Source: Sitta carolinensis
Lineage: Eukaryota > Chordata > Aves > Passeriformes > Sittidae
Direction: 5' to 3'
Length of the DNA stretch: 64,000 nt
Assembly: GCA_032173965.1 (NCBI GenBank)
Contig: JAVUNC010000004.1
Span: 57,039,501 to 57,103,500 of the forward strand
A model generated the notes under the pieces. The model was not told where the DNA came from and did not search any database. It saw only the letters and a program-made list of their open reading frames with translations. Positions 35,501-48,347 of this stretch are shown piece by piece (within the stretch, counting starts at the first letter, position 1; every line of letters begins with the position of its first letter). Made by a program: the position numbers and the translations under genes.

Positions 35501-38500
35501 AGAATGGGCAGTGGGAAGACTTCTGCCAGCCGTGCTGTGACCTGCCTGAGTGCCTGTGTCCTCCAGGCATGCCAGAGTGCAGTGGGCATGGGTCTGGCAT
35601 CACAGGGAAGTAGCAGTGTTCTGCACATCTGAAGTTGCCTATAGAGGGGACTGACATGACCTGCCCTAAACCTGCCCCAGCACAGCTCTGGTGTGAACCT
35701 TCCTCCATCTGTGCTGGGAGAGCAGGACCTGTTGGATGTTGCCAGAAACAAGTCAGGAATTAGTTATAAATGGAACTGCTTTTGGATTAATTAATGAGTT
35801 TCAGGGCCTATTTATACTTTTGGATTGTTTTACTTGCTTTCCCTTTTTTTTTTTTTAGCTCAAACTTTTTTGCCCTGTTCTCCCCACAGCCAGCTTGAGG
35901 CATCCTCTAGGTCAAAGAGGTGATAATGCAGGCAGGGTCCTGACACCAGGCAGGGTCCTCCTCTTATACGAGTGCCATAAATCTACTTTTGTCTTTCTCC
36001 CTGCTGTGCCCTCTGGGAAGCAAAACACAATTCCAAACCCCGAAATGTATTAATGAAAACTATGCTTTTATAATGATCCTCAGAACTTTTCTGTCATATT
36101 TCTAAATTGTAAGGCTACATTACCTCAGTATGGTAATTAATGACAATTAAATATAAATTGAGAATGAGTATCTGCCAACTTGATATTATGTATTCCTACC
36201 AGGCATTTCAGGCTGTTTCCTATGGAAATCATTTTTCTTCAATTACACTGTTCCATCTTTGTCAGCCAGTGTATAACCTGTGTATGTTGCTTTTCAGATT
36301 AAAGAAAAGCTTGGCATTGTAACTGGGAAGAAGCATGGCATCTGCAATAAAAATGCCAAAATCTTGGAAGCTGTTTCATAAGCCACAGTACTGTGTGCAA
36401 AGCAGATGGTTGGAAACTGAGCACATAAGAAAATTCACGAGCCGTGTTGCATGTAACTGCACTGTTACATTTTATTAAAGGTAAGTTCTCTTCAATGTGT
36501 GTGATATACTGAAATATATATTAAAGCTCTGGGAATGCTCTCTGGAACAAATGCCATTCTTAGCATTTATGCAATAAAATAAAGCAGTAGAGAGAGAGAA
36601 GATCATTGTGAACCATAAGGATGATTTGGAAAGAACACGAAAAATGCTGCCTGTTCAGCAATGGGGAAAAACTCCAACTACTTCACAGGATGCAGTTTCC
36701 CACCGTCCTCCTGTAATGAAGTGAGCCAGGTTACACATGGGAATGAACGCTTATTTAATAAATGTTACCATAGATTTTCCAAGTGCATTAGTAATCCAAT
36801 AAAATAATTCCCATGCTTCAATTAGATATGTGTATATTTTTCCTCCTATCTAATCAGGACAAGCCGAATTACATCAGACGGGGCCATCATGCCTCCTTAG
36901 GCACGGGCTGGCAGTTGTAAAATAGCAGAGCGCTGCATTCCTGGCACAGGCAGAGGATTATAACCTGTCGAGTCAAAGTCTTAATCTTTTCTCAGCGATG
37001 AGTCATTGTTGAAATGACAGTCAGAACATGCACAGGCAGCAAGAGAAAGATTTGTTGTGGCTAATGGGAACAGAAAGGGAGAAAAAGACTTCATCTGACT
37101 TTATTAAAAATGTAGAGGTCTTCTGCTAAGACGAACTAAATGTATTGACAGTACTCTTAAGAAAATTAGAAATAAACAACGTAAACATGCTATGAGAGAG
37201 GCTTATTTTAAACCTTCTATTAATTTTTATAAGTACACTGTAAATGTTTTGACATTAAAAGAAACATGTCATGTCATGTTGGTCCACAAACTGAGAGGAT
37301 TCAGGACTAACAAATCCCTTAGCTAATACAGGAAAGATGGAGATCAGCTAAGAAAAAAAATAAAATTAAACGCATGGTAATTTCTGAATTGCTTAATGGA
37401 AAAAATCATTACTGCCATTAGTACCCTATCTCTCATAAAAATACCAATATTGTACAGTATAACATATCTATCCAGGTGTGGTGCAATAGAGAGGACTATC
37501 AATTCGGAGTAAATTCAGAAGTAATTCCTCCATCTTCTTATTCAGCAAACAAGGAATACCTGGGGTTTTTTAAATTTTCACCATTTTTAGAAAGAGATTC
37601 CTAAAAACATAAATTACACAGGCACTGTGTCACCTTCTTTTGGAAGATGCAGGGATGTGCAGCATCTGCTGTCAGGTATATCAGACTACAGATGAAGCCA
37701 GGCATACGTCTTTTCATTGAAGTATTTTTTTATTTATTTTTTAATTACATATTTTTTTTTTCACTAAGAGACAGTAGGCCAAAATCCTATGGCCCCAAAT
37801 CTGAGGGAAGAGAACTGAGAAAGCCTAGCAGGAGACACTGGCTCCATCCATGAAAGAGTGCAACACTTCACATAGAAACTTGTAGAAAGGCTGTTTAACA
37901 GGGTTTTTCATGATAATTGCTGGCAGAAGTTTTTTAGGGTGTGACAGGCTTACTTACTGATAAGGAGAGGTATTTCTTTTCCACTGCCTAAAGAGCAACT
38001 CATAGGCAAAAGACTTGCATAGAACGATGGAGAAGTTGACTATGGAATTGCTTCGGACACCCTAAAAAAGTGCCTGTTCCCAGGAGGCTTCTCTGGTGCC
38101 TGCTGGGGCAGCCCCCTGCTGAGGTCAGGCTGTAAGAAGTGGGCTAAACAAACCCGAACAAAATGCTGCTACCACATTGCTAAGCCGCTCCTAGCTCTCA
38201 TTCACAGTCAGTGGAGGCAATTCTGAGCGAGGCGCACTGCTTCAGATTCAATTTGGGCAACTTCTGCAAAAGCAAGGTTTGTTTGGCTTTGTACTATTTA
38301 GAAAATGTAGCTGCCTAACCATGGGCTTGGGATTCAGCTCTGAAAGGGGAAGGCAGTCAAAGGGGATTTATTAACTTTACCTGTAACTGCCTCATTTCCT
38401 AGTGCTGCAGAGCTGGACTATGTATCATAGCAGGAATAATTTAGATGGATGAATATTAATGTACTGTTGCTAGAAAAAATACAGTGTGAAGAGCACTTAT

Positions 38501-38630
38501 ATATCAAAAAATAGTCACAGGTAGATAATTCAACAACAGGATGTCTGAGCTGAAGGACCATTTCACACAGCAACAAACATTGGTTCAATTTTCTTTGTAC
38601 GCTCTGCCTCTCTAGCTTTTCCAGGCTCAC
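32503..38630. other. Intergenic or intron of an unrecognised minus-strand gene
   Basis: No exon is called with confidence. The frame at 32745-33266 (173 residues, + strand) shows no domain. The stretch at about 36700-37100 reads like a conserved non-coding element. If the minus-strand exon at 38631-38805 is real, this stretch would be its downstream intron. Confidence 0.45.
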
Positions 38631-38805
38631 CTTCCATTTTCTAGAACAGCTGCTTTGGATACAGCCTCATCATCAGAAAGCACATATCTTAGCCGGTGTA
38701 TCTTATCAAATTCAATTTCTGACTGGTTTTTCTTTGATTCATTAAGCTCATTCTTATGGATGGATGATCCATGGCAGATTGCAATTTTTTCCCATTTACA
38801 ACATA
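38631..38805 (-). CDS. Candidate internal exon (B), unrecognised gene, minus strand
   Basis: A minus-strand open segment of 175 bases ends exactly at GGAAG|GTGAGC, an excellent splice donor (intron starts at 38630). It begins after TCCTTAG (AG at 38806-38807). An in-frame stop lies just upstream of the acceptor and another in the donor, so the open stretch coincides with the predicted exon. The peptide is protein-like: it includes HKNELNESKKNQSEIEFDK and then IHRLRYVLSDDEAVSKAAVL, with charged and hydrophobic residues mixed and no low-complexity runs. Its first two bases (TA) complete the codon left by the one extra base of candidate exon A, so A and B are in phase. I recognise no family. The pyrimidine tract before the acceptor is weak, and a pseudogene piece remains possible. 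Confidence 0.35.
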
Positions 38806-40609
38806 CTAAGGACATTTAATTGTCTGTGCTGTAGGGATGAATTACTAACATACTCAGCCACAGAAGCTAGCACACATGTCATTTCTTCAAATGCCAAGGG
38901 GTTTTTTTAGAGGTCAATGTAGTGAGTTTTTCAATATCAATATCAATAGAGAGGGGCATAGGAATAATAATAATTAGAAATTTCCTAAATTATTAATTTA
39001 ACATTAGCTAGGATGCCATATTTTAAAGTAGAAACATACTACTATTTTTCTAGTGCAAAATATTACAAACATACCTCAATACCATGCCTTTTGCATTGCA
39101 TAGGACCAAAATTTAGGTAGAATTAATAACTTTTTTCTCCTAACTCACATTTTATATAGCAGGGTGTGATGGAGGGGCATTTGTAGGCTGTGGGGCGGAT
39201 GAAGATTGAACTATGTAATAAAATTCATGCATAAATTACTAATGGTACTCTATCTAAGGCTGATATATTGACTAACTCTCCTGTGAACATCAAACAGGTC
39301 AGTGCACTAAGAGGTTACTAACTAGCTGATGCCTGTGGTGTTTTTCTTATGGGGGTTTAAAAGGAAAATAACCCTGACTTTTTCAGATGGTATTTTCTCT
39401 ACTGTGAGAAATATATGGGTTCATTTTGCAACACTTCTCTGAATTCCACTTTAGGAAACAGTTTTACAAAGTACTGATACCCAGACTCTCAGTGGTGCTT
39501 AGAAACATGCAAAGCCAGAATGATAAAAAGCTTTAAAGTTGACCACAGTTAAAAGAGGGTAACTAGTTTTTATGGAACCTGACAGCATTTCACTCTCTTC
39601 CCATTATAATTAGAAAGTTAAATATAGGACAAAATAGGTAAAACCCCCAAATCATCTCTGAGCTATCCAACTCTTTGAAACTTATTAAATGGAGACAATC
39701 TGGACAGGCATTTAAGAGATTAACCAATATGTATATTTGTACAAGGAAAGGAAGTTTTGAAGCAGTCATGTCATTGTATAAAGCTTACTAGCTGAACTTC
39801 CTGGAAAATGTTTTAAGCCTAAATGGGGAGGAAATGCTGAATTGTGCCTTATATTAAAAATTACTTCAGAAAATCTCATTTTTTCTCTTAAAAAATTGAT
39901 CTTACATGACCATGATTTTTTAACCTGTGCAGTGTTTGGGACAGGGAGTGTCTCTTGCTACAGATTTATGAAAGTATTTAGGATAATGGGACTTGAATCT
40001 TGGTAATAGTGGAATGAATTATTATAACTGTTTTGTATTTATGAACATCTTATGCATGCACATAGAATGTTTCTTTTCCTGTGTTATTTATATGGAGCTA
40101 CTAAGTGCAGCAAAACTGCATGAATGCCCCAGAGCTTGTTGCTGTACACATAAAAGCATATTCATTTAAATTGCACATATTTGGAGAAGGCTTTGGATTC
40201 TCCTTGTTAAAAATAGCTTGGTACAGAAATACCCAGAGAAATTAGGACTGTAGGGCACTTTTAAGCTTGTCTTTACAAGAAATGGGGTCACAACCTCTTC
40301 TTTCTCCCTGAGGGTAAATACCATGGTGCAGAGGAATACTTTCCCCCCATGTATGAAAGCCTTGTCCATAGTGGATGCTGGGGACAGTCTTTGGTGATTT
40401 TTTCCTCAGGTCAGTGACCAGGACAGGGTTGTCCTCTAATGGGGACAACCCTGGTGCTTAGTGAGTAGCTGGGTATCAGTGCTTGAGCCTTCTCCTGACC
40501 CACCCTGAGAACCTATGGGGATAGGTGTAGCCTGAAAGACTCCTGGTTCATCTCATTACCTTCAGGCTGGATAAACTCTGTCTGCAGAGAAATAAGTAAA
40601 CAATAAATA
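38806..40609. other. Between candidate minus-strand exons; no element recognised
   Basis: AT-rich sequence without a clear exon or mobile element. It would be intron if exons A and B are real. Confidence 0.45.
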
Positions 40610-40965
40610 TTTGCCTTTTTCTTTCCGAAAATCCTCTGAAGATGTGAAGATGTGCCTAGTTTCCCTAGGCAGCATATTTTCTCATTTCTCTATCCCTACT
40701 GTTTGAAATTTTTTCAGCACATTTAATCAAAATCTCCTTTGCTTCAGTTTAGGCTCATTATTCCCTGCACTCACCACATGAGATTCAGAGCATATTATTT
40801 CCCCCAGCTTTATTGACACATCTGCATTTTTTAAACAAAATATTTCTGTTTCCTTTAGTCTTTCTTTGTAGTATACAAAACGGGTATATCTTTTAGATGT
40901 CAAATCATTCCAGTTGCTTCTCTTCAATTTCTACAAATTGGTCCAATCTCTTCAGGAGTCTCATA
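40610..40965 (-). mobile_element. Old CR1 LINE 3' fragment, minus strand
   Basis: On the minus strand the order TTGGACCAATTTGTAGA, AGAGAAGCAACTGGAATGAT, AGGGAATAATGAGCCTAAAC, TGAAGCAAAGGAGATTTTGA and CTGCCTAGGGAAAC follows the CR1 end of ORF2 and 3' UTR (GTGGACAAATTGGAGAGAGT, AGGAATAATGGGCCTAAACTGCAGCAAAGGAGATTT, TTGCCTAGGGAAGTTGTGG in part). It is highly diverged. It lies in the supposed intron just downstream of candidate exon A. Confidence 0.7.
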
Positions 40966-40996
40966 GTCTTAACAAGTGAGAATTAAGAGCCCTCAC

Positions 40997-41258
40997 CTGC
41001 AGAATCTTGCACAGTAAAGTTACCTTGTGTCTTAATATGCATGACATACTTCTTTATACACTCCAGTGCAATGTGGTTCTTTTCAGCACAGCATGTTTTT
41101 GACTCATGTTCAATCTGCAATTCATATCCCTTGTTGGTCCTTGTTTGTAGAACTGCTGTCAAATTCACATTTTCCAATTGTGTATTTATGTAGCTGACTA
41201 CTCTAAATGAATATGGAATGTTTGCATTTCTTTTCTTGAATTGCATCCCATGATATAC
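40997..41258 (-). CDS. Candidate internal exon (A), unrecognised gene, minus strand
   Basis: A minus-strand open segment of 262 bases ends at TCTGCAG|GTGAGG, a near-perfect splice donor (intron from 40996). The proposed acceptor is TTTTATAG at 41259-41260, with an in-frame TAG there and a stop soon after the donor. The peptide includes NIPYSFRVVSYINTQLENV, then NLTAVLQTRTNKGYELQIEH and AEKNHIALECIKKYVMHIK. This looks like a folded-domain sequence and not like CR1 or retroviral protein. The exon ends with one base of a split codon, which fits the two-base start of candidate exon B 2.2 kb further on. The pyrimidine tract is poor and a CAAG acceptor 18 bases downstream is an alternative. I do not recognise the family; a lineage-restricted gene or a recent pseudogene are both possible. 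Confidence 0.38.
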
Positions 41259-44200
41259 CTATAAAACTGATGAACTGGTTTTGTTGCAGTTATACATATT
41301 GCTGAACTCCTGTCTTCAATCCTGCCCCCTCCATGTTTTTCATTCACTAGATTCTGATTGGCATCTTGCAATACCCAACAACTTGAAAACTGTGTCCAGC
41401 ACTCTTCTAAAAATCTTTCAGAAAGGCACCTAAGCAGTATTGTTTTACTTCTATTCCTTGTTTTGTTCTCTATTCAAACCCTAGCTAATAGCTTTCACCA
41501 GCAAGCCTTCTTGATTGTTCATGCCTTCTCCTTCAAAATGGCATTTAGCTTGAAAGAGGATACACTGGGATGGCATCCATTACTTCACGTTTTTAATGTG
41601 CTCTTGGCATCTCTTGTTATAGCCAGAGAGGGCACAGGCTCTTTCTATTCTAAACAGCCCCATACGGTTCCTGCTTTCCCAAAGGAGGTAACTAAGGACT
41701 TGGGAAGTTTAGCATGTCTTGTACAACATCCAAGAACAGCCAGGCTTTAGCTGCCAGTTTCAGACAATCTTGGGTTCACTCTGCATACATTCTTCTGCAG
41801 AGTGCATTAAGAAGCAGGGGTGAGAGGACCTGAAGAAAAGCAGGACTGTTTGCATCAATATTTCTAAGTCATTACTTTCAGTCCAGCTTTCTTTTTTTTT
41901 TTTTTTTTTCCCCTTCCCAGAAAGCACCTAAATTCCATCACTCCCCACTAATTGCCAAGCAAAAAGGGTAAACCACATTATGCCTCTCCTTTACAGGCTG
42001 GCCAAATTATGCAGAATAACAAATGGTCATTCTTCATTATCTCTTGAGTGCAAGTGAAACGGTGTGTGTAGCAGAGGTGACAGGTAGCAGTCTGGGAGAT
42101 GACTGATCCTGACAATTATCAATCACTATCTTGCTCTCCAACCCATACTATTTTTTAATTTTTTAAATCTCTTTTTATGAACTATAACAAATACTTTCAC
42201 TCATTTTCTCCTTTTGTATTTTACCAAAGGGTTAATACTTCTATGTACACAGAGTGGGATTCAAGGGCAAAACAACAATCAATATTACTAGAGGCTGTGG
42301 GATGTTAATTGTCCAGCCCTGCTTCCTGGTTTGTTTTGCTGCTGGCTTTTTTTTTCAAATCTTTGCCATTATTGATTCCCTACCTCCCCACTAATCCCTT
42401 CCAGAAAAAAGGATGGCTGTCACATCTTTCTAAATAAAAGTGACAGCTGGGATGGTAGTGCTCAGGTGAACAATCATAGGCTATTTGTACCAGGAATTGG
42501 TGATGTTATTGAGGGCAAGTGCAAGTAAACAGAGGTTACCCACTTCTTTAGTTGCGACCTATCTGCCACACAAAGTGCCAAGACAGCACAGTCTGTACAT
42601 CCTAACATGCCTGAAGAGCAGGCACCAGAGATTCTTGGAGGTGTTGTACCTGACACTTGAGAGCTCTGTGAATTTCTGACTGCTTTCTGAGACACAACAG
42701 TGGGTGCCTGCCTTTGCACACTGGAGCCTTCCACAGAGACCTCCTGCTCTAAAGGACCCTGCATCCTTTCCCACTACTGCTGCAAGAGCAGCTGGGAGAG
42801 CCAAAGCTGAACATCCTGGATCCCATGCAAACTGCAAAGACAGACAATCATGAGGAGCCTGAAGGGCAGGTTTCTGCCTTCTGAGGACACTGGCTGGGCA
42901 GCCATCAGCAGAACTGGGGCAAGGAGAGACTGCTCCTATGGACAGCTGGTTTAGAGGGGTCCTAATGAGCCTTCTTGTCTGGGAGCAGCTACAGAGGTAT
43001 ATCATGTGGTCCTATACTACGTGGGTAAGGTGAGAGTTTGGAGGAATTCCACCACAGAGACATGGCCATCACTGGCAGATTCAGGGCATTGTGCTGTATA
43101 GCCACTACTGGCGTAGGGAAGAAGTGAGGCTGCAGTCATATTCTATGCTTGGATCTCTGCTCTGAGACAGGAAGAAACTGTTATTGTGCACATTTTGTAG
43201 GAAATAATAAGTGCATGTGTAGAAATTTATTTTTCCCTCTATTTTTTCTCTCTCATGTAGCACTTACCTTGTACCTGAGAATATCTTGGCCAGTGTAACT
43301 TAAGTGTATCAAAGACTCTCCTCCTGAAATCCAAATCTTCCAAAGTTTCATTATCCCAATTTCAAGCTATAAGCAGATAATATTATAAGCAAAAGGGACC
43401 AGAGCAAACACTTCAATATAACAAATATTTGCTTTTGCTATTATTTTATCTGACTCACATTATTGGAGTTACTGCTTAGACCACAGGTAAAACAGCAGCA
43501 GGTTGAGCAATGAGCCGCTTTTCTCTTCACAAAGAAGAACAAAGGACAAAGCAGCCCTTGGTTACAATAATTTGTATGAGCCAGACTGTGATGAGCTTTG
43601 CAATAAAGGTAAAACAAACAAAAAAAGTAGGGTTTTGGAGCATCAAAAGGATGACTGAAGAACAAAATATTAGCAGTGCTGAGAGTGATAGATTGACACA
43701 AACACAGTGTCTTTGGAGTATGGAACATCAATATTACAAACAGATGAAAAGCAATTATAAATGAAAACAAAATCATAATATATCTGGAAAGACAAGAAAG
43801 TAATCAGTCAGAGGGAGGGGCATTAATTAGGACATGCAAAGCAGGAAATCACTTAGAGACACAGAGCCCATTAACAGCTCATAGCCCCAAGCTAAATTCA
43901 AATAGGAGACTCAAAAATGACACTTATATATGGTCTGACACACATGGGGTACTGCTGTGATGAAAGCAAAACTTAGTTCTGCAGTGGTTTATGAGGTATG
44001 ACAGTATCCCCCTGAAGTGCTCTGGCTTAGATGAGGAGGATGGCAACACTGATCCAGACAAGGCAATGCTCGACCATGACCCCAGCACCCACACCACAGA
44101 GGTGAGACCTCCTCTGAGCTGAATGGGATGTCAAGGCTTGTCACAGATGAAACACTTTTCTTACACAAAAATAACATCAATTAACTCAGGATGGTGTCTT

Positions 44201-47200
44201 CAGACTCCTCAGATGCTGTCACCAGGCACCAGACTATATGGTTGATGGAAGTTTCCAATAATCATGCAAAAGAGAAGCCCTGCAATAGTGAATCTCACTG
44301 GCGAGCCTGGAGTGAAGTCTCACAGCTCACCGACAAGATGCCACACAGAGATTTTGAAAGGCAGGGTAAGCCAGTAGGCAAAAACTGTCTGGCCTTGCAA
44401 AAATAATGGAGTCTATCATTACACACCTAGGAGATTCCCTGGCAACTCTTAACTTGAGTATTTTGCTAACAAGACAAGGAATACAGGCATGAAATTACTC
44501 TTATGGTTCTGAGAACATGTAAAAGCAAATGTGCATTTCAATAAGGAAATAAAGTCACCAACTGGTGTGCATTTTGCAGTTTTAAACAATTCTGGGTTGC
44601 TTAAAATCCCTAGCTATGAGTCTTACACTCACCTCTTAATTTTCTCCAGTAACACATCATTATGTGAGGTAGAAACCACCAGAACTAAACTCACATAAAT
44701 CCCTGAATGACAAATGCCTTAGAAAAATGACAAATGCCTCAGGAAAATAACAAATACTGAAGATAATGAAATTTCATGACACATACTGGTTTGTTTCAGA
44801 GTACAACTACTATTAATTCCAAAGTTGTTCATAAAAAAGCATGGAGAAACATAAGAGAAGTTGCTATGAAACAATGGAAAGCCATGGAGAAGACACAAGC
44901 TGCAGGGGTCCTTCCTTTGAGCAGGCTCTGGGGAAGGAAAACCTGTGGAGAGCAGCATTACAAAAAATGTCTTGGTTTTGGCCATTGTAGTATTTGACAG
45001 CATAGGAAAATGGAAATAGCAAATCTAAAGTCCATTTCCTAAATAGCAAGCTTGCCTGGAGAAGAACCTCTTAGCCACAGAAATGGCTCTATGCTGCCAT
45101 TTGTGGCCAGCACTGATGGGAAGTATCAATTGTTTAGGAAAAGAATACATGTGCTGTCTTACAAGGTTACTAAAGTTGAAAAGGCAATTAACACTCAGGG
45201 CCTTGAATTCCTAAGGCTCACTGCCTAAGCTTCCTGAAAAATTAGTCCACATGTTCTGTATTATTTTCTTTGACTGGAGAACAGATTAGTACTGTACAAT
45301 ATATATCCATGGGAAGTGGATAGAGCTTCATGTTGCTTACATTCACAAGAGATTCCCACATTCACTCTTTGGGAAAGAAACATAAGGAAGTGCAGGTTAT
45401 GCAAGTGTTCCTCTGCCTTTGGTATTTCCTATTTCATGTTGTCTGTTCTTTACTAATCCTGTCACCTGATACAATGCTCTTGTGAGAGAGATCTAGACAT
45501 GATCATGCTGAAAGAGCACAATATTTCAGAGGTGTAGTATTTTATCTTCCCTTTGGCTTTATTGATCAACCATGAGCTATAGATTAAATTCTGCACTGTG
45601 ATTTTGATTCAGCTTCTGAAAGAACCTTGTCTATGTACCCTAATCTCTTATGCCCTGAATTCATTCCTTAAGGAAAAAAAAATAAGGCTGAAGTTTTGGG
45701 AAGGATTGTCTTTCTCCTGCCACATTAACTCTTGTCTTTGTTATGGGTGTAACCATGAATGGTTCTGTTGTGGTATGGGGAAGTATTTGTGAGGAAACTT
45801 CTCTCTCCAAGAAATGCTCTCATATGCCTCCAGCCACTCAGGAGTAAAGTAGAGATTGTGCCCACACTGGACTGCATTGCTCATTGCCAGGATATTAGCA
45901 GATCTAAACGTTTTTGCTCAACTTTGACTTTTAAACAACTAGTTCTTTCTTTCAAATGAAGGAAAATCATTGCAGAAAAGATTCTTGGCAGCAGTTTTTT
46001 CTCTGGCTTCCTGAGGAATGCGCTCGCTTTAAAAACTGAATGAAAAACCAATGGCACATAAAACTGTCTCATGACAATGCTGGCAGTTCTACCAGTTTCT
46101 CATCCACCCACATTTACCAAGCACTGTGCATTATGTTAAAATTGTAACTTTGAAATGATAACCTCTGAGGACATGGTTTTTAATCACCAGTATCTCATTT
46201 TCTACTTTCAGTGTGTTGTGGAAGTGTTATTTGAATAGCGGGTACCAGATTTTATATATGTCTGCAGTGATTACAACATCCTGTTAATGATAGTATCAGA
46301 AAAGTCCTTCAGCTGAGACCTTCTAGATTCTCACAATCAAAGAAAATATTTTAGCCATCTGTTCACCTGATATTTGCTAAGGCAGAAAAGAAAAAGCTTA
46401 GTATTTTCTAGTCAGCTTAGGTCCAGCATGGAACACCTCAGTGTTCTTTTGGCTCCAGAAAACATCCTATTATGGTGAAAGTTTGGGTATTCCTACTTTA
46501 TATCTCATAGAATATATCCAAAGTATGATGCTTAATATGACTTTTAAAAGCCTCTTAAGCAATATTGACTTTCTTTCACATTAATCTATTTTTTTCCTCA
46601 GCAATTGTAAACATCAACCAGTCTATAAAGACAAAAATGTTCCTGCTTTGAACAGGAAAGTTTCAAGTTTTGTGGCTGAGTACGTCAGCACCAGACTTCC
46701 AACATGACAGGCAGAGCTGTAGACCCAAATTATAGGCCACTCCAAACACAAAAGTTTAAAGAACAGCCACTCCCCTCTTTCAAAAACTCTTTTGTATTCT
46801 TTTTGGTTTCTCTAAGAACAAGTTGTTGATGATGGTATTTTCCTACTGCATTTACACAGGCCTAGAGTTATAAAAGCCAGGCAGGCAGCACTACTCAGCT
46901 GGAAGTTGATATTCACTTGAGTAATGGCTGCTCTGTGAATAGGGCAGACTTCTTGCATAAACTCAAATTTGTGGGATATGACTTTTTCTCAAGCTCTGCT
47001 TGCAGCCCAAGCTTCAAGTGTGATCTACACTGGTACCTAGTTGCAATTGCTCAGTCTCTCTGAAGATCACGTGGTCCCTACAAACAGATAAGAAGCTTAA
47101 CTCCATATGCTTTGGTTTGAAAAACTAGTGGTTTTTTAGATGAAAATCTAAAAGCTATCATAAGCATTTCAGACCAGTAATAAGATTTTATCAGATTATG

Positions 47201-47805
47201 ATCCCTTTAGTGGCACAATCTGTGTTTTACCTAAATAGCCTGATGAGGCTCAAATGCCTCATGCTAGCCTCTTTCTGAGCAGTGTGTCCCATGCCGAGAG
47301 CAGAAGAAGCTGAAATGTCACTGCTACCACATGGCCATGCCAAACAGCAGCAAGGAGCTGACTGCAGCAGATCTACCGAGGGAGATGTGGGGAGCGATCC
47401 GTGCCTCTTTCCCCTCTGCTCTTTGCTGACTTAAGACGTTCACCCCCAGGGCAGCGTGGACAGGAGGTGATTCCCACAGCCATACCCAAACTTGGGACTC
47501 CAAGCACTTCCAGTCTCAGGTCTATACATGTAAGGCTTGACTTCTGTCCCTTGTCACAGGCGAACCTCTTTGCTGATGGGGATTGTCTGGCGTTTCTAAC
47601 CAGCGCCTGTGCTATGTTGGCTGCGTACTTGCAGATAGGCACATTTTGGCGTGCAGGATGGCCGTCAGTGATTTCACTCCGTATCTCCAGAGAAATGAAG
47701 CAGCTAATAGCACTGAAGCTAACCTGGAAGCCCTCTCCACATGGCTGTTACGTTGATTGCTGATAGCTTGAAATATTTGCTATGGGGTTGACTATCCTGA
47801 AATAA
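41259..47805. other. Upstream intergenic region of PPP1R14C; no gene recognised
   Basis: Unique-looking sequence with a T-rich run at 41892-41909. Open frames at 41358-41750, 42559-43005, 43441-43776 and 47401-47763 have no recognisable domain. Distal regulatory sequence for PPP1R14C, or 5' exons of the unrecognised minus-strand gene, could be here but none could be supported. Confidence 0.5.
41892..41909. repeat. Poly-T run (18 T)
   Basis: Uninterrupted T homopolymer followed by CCCC. No attached element recognised. Confidence 0.85.
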
Positions 47806-47808
47806 TTC

Positions 47809-47838
47809 ACGCCCACCCACGCCCACACGCACCACGGA
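47809..47838. promoter_or_regulatory. CACCC/GC-box cluster upstream of PPP1R14C
   Basis: Closely spaced CGCCCACCCACGCCCACAC sequence, matching binding sites of the KLF/Sp zinc-finger factors. It lies about 50-75 bases upstream of the TATA-like sequence and just outside the CpG island. Its use is inferred from position. Confidence 0.45.
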
Positions 47839-47885
47839 GAAGAAAACGATGGCATTCAGCGTTTTAGTGCTGCAGGTATGCAACG

Positions 47886-47893
47886 TATATAAA
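47886..47893 (+). promoter_or_regulatory. PPP1R14C: TATA-like box, possible PPP1R14C promoter
   Basis: TATATAAA followed 12 bases later by a TGACG half-site of the CRE type (47905-47909). It stands at the left border of the CpG island, so a start site would fall near 47915-47925 and give a 5' UTR of about 430 bases. CpG-island genes often start without a TATA box, so a start inside the island is the alternative. Confidence 0.35.
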
Positions 47894-48224
47894 CGTAATG
47901 TGCGTGACGGGACAATATTGCATTTCCTTACAGAAAAAAACCCCAGTCATAAACCGCTCAGCGAGCGTATGGTCCTGGGAGCGCCCTGCCGCGGGCACAG
48001 CCGCTCCGCCTCCGCCGAGAAGCGGCCGCCGCGCCTCGCCGGCAGCGGGGCAGCGCAGGGCCTCCGCCGCGGCACTCTCGGGGCACTCCACGCTCCGCTC
48101 CAAGCTGCTGGCGCGGGCCGAGCCGAGCCAAACCGAGCGAGCCGAGCACACAGCCCCTCCTCTGTCCCCGCCCCAGCCGGCCCGGGCCCACCCCCCGGCG
48201 GCGGAGCCGCTGCGCCGCCGAGCC

Positions 48225-48272
48225 ATGCGAGGCTTTAAGCGGCAGGTGCGGGGGAGCGAAGCACACGCGTAA
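48225..48272 (+). CDS. Upstream open reading frame in PPP1R14C 5' leader
   Basis: A 15-codon frame begins at an ATG in good context (GAGCCATGC) and stops with TAA at 48270-48272, 75 bases before the main ATG. If the transcript starts upstream of 48225, ribosomes would meet this ATG first and the frame could reduce translation of the main protein. Other short upstream frames exist nearer the TATA-like box. The peptide itself (MRGFKRQVRGSEAHA) resembles nothing known. Confidence 0.4.
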   Translation: MRGFKRQVRGSEAHA

Positions 48273-48347
48273 GCGGCAGCTGCTGCGGCCCGGCGGTAGC
48301 GGCGGCGGGCGCCTTTCGGCTCGGCGGGAGCCGCGGCGGAGCGGAGC

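Noticed and set aside
40727..40927. 66-residue minus-strand frame as a further exon of the A-B gene
   Set aside because: The DNA follows the CR1 ORF2 end and 3' UTR, so it is mobile-element sequence.
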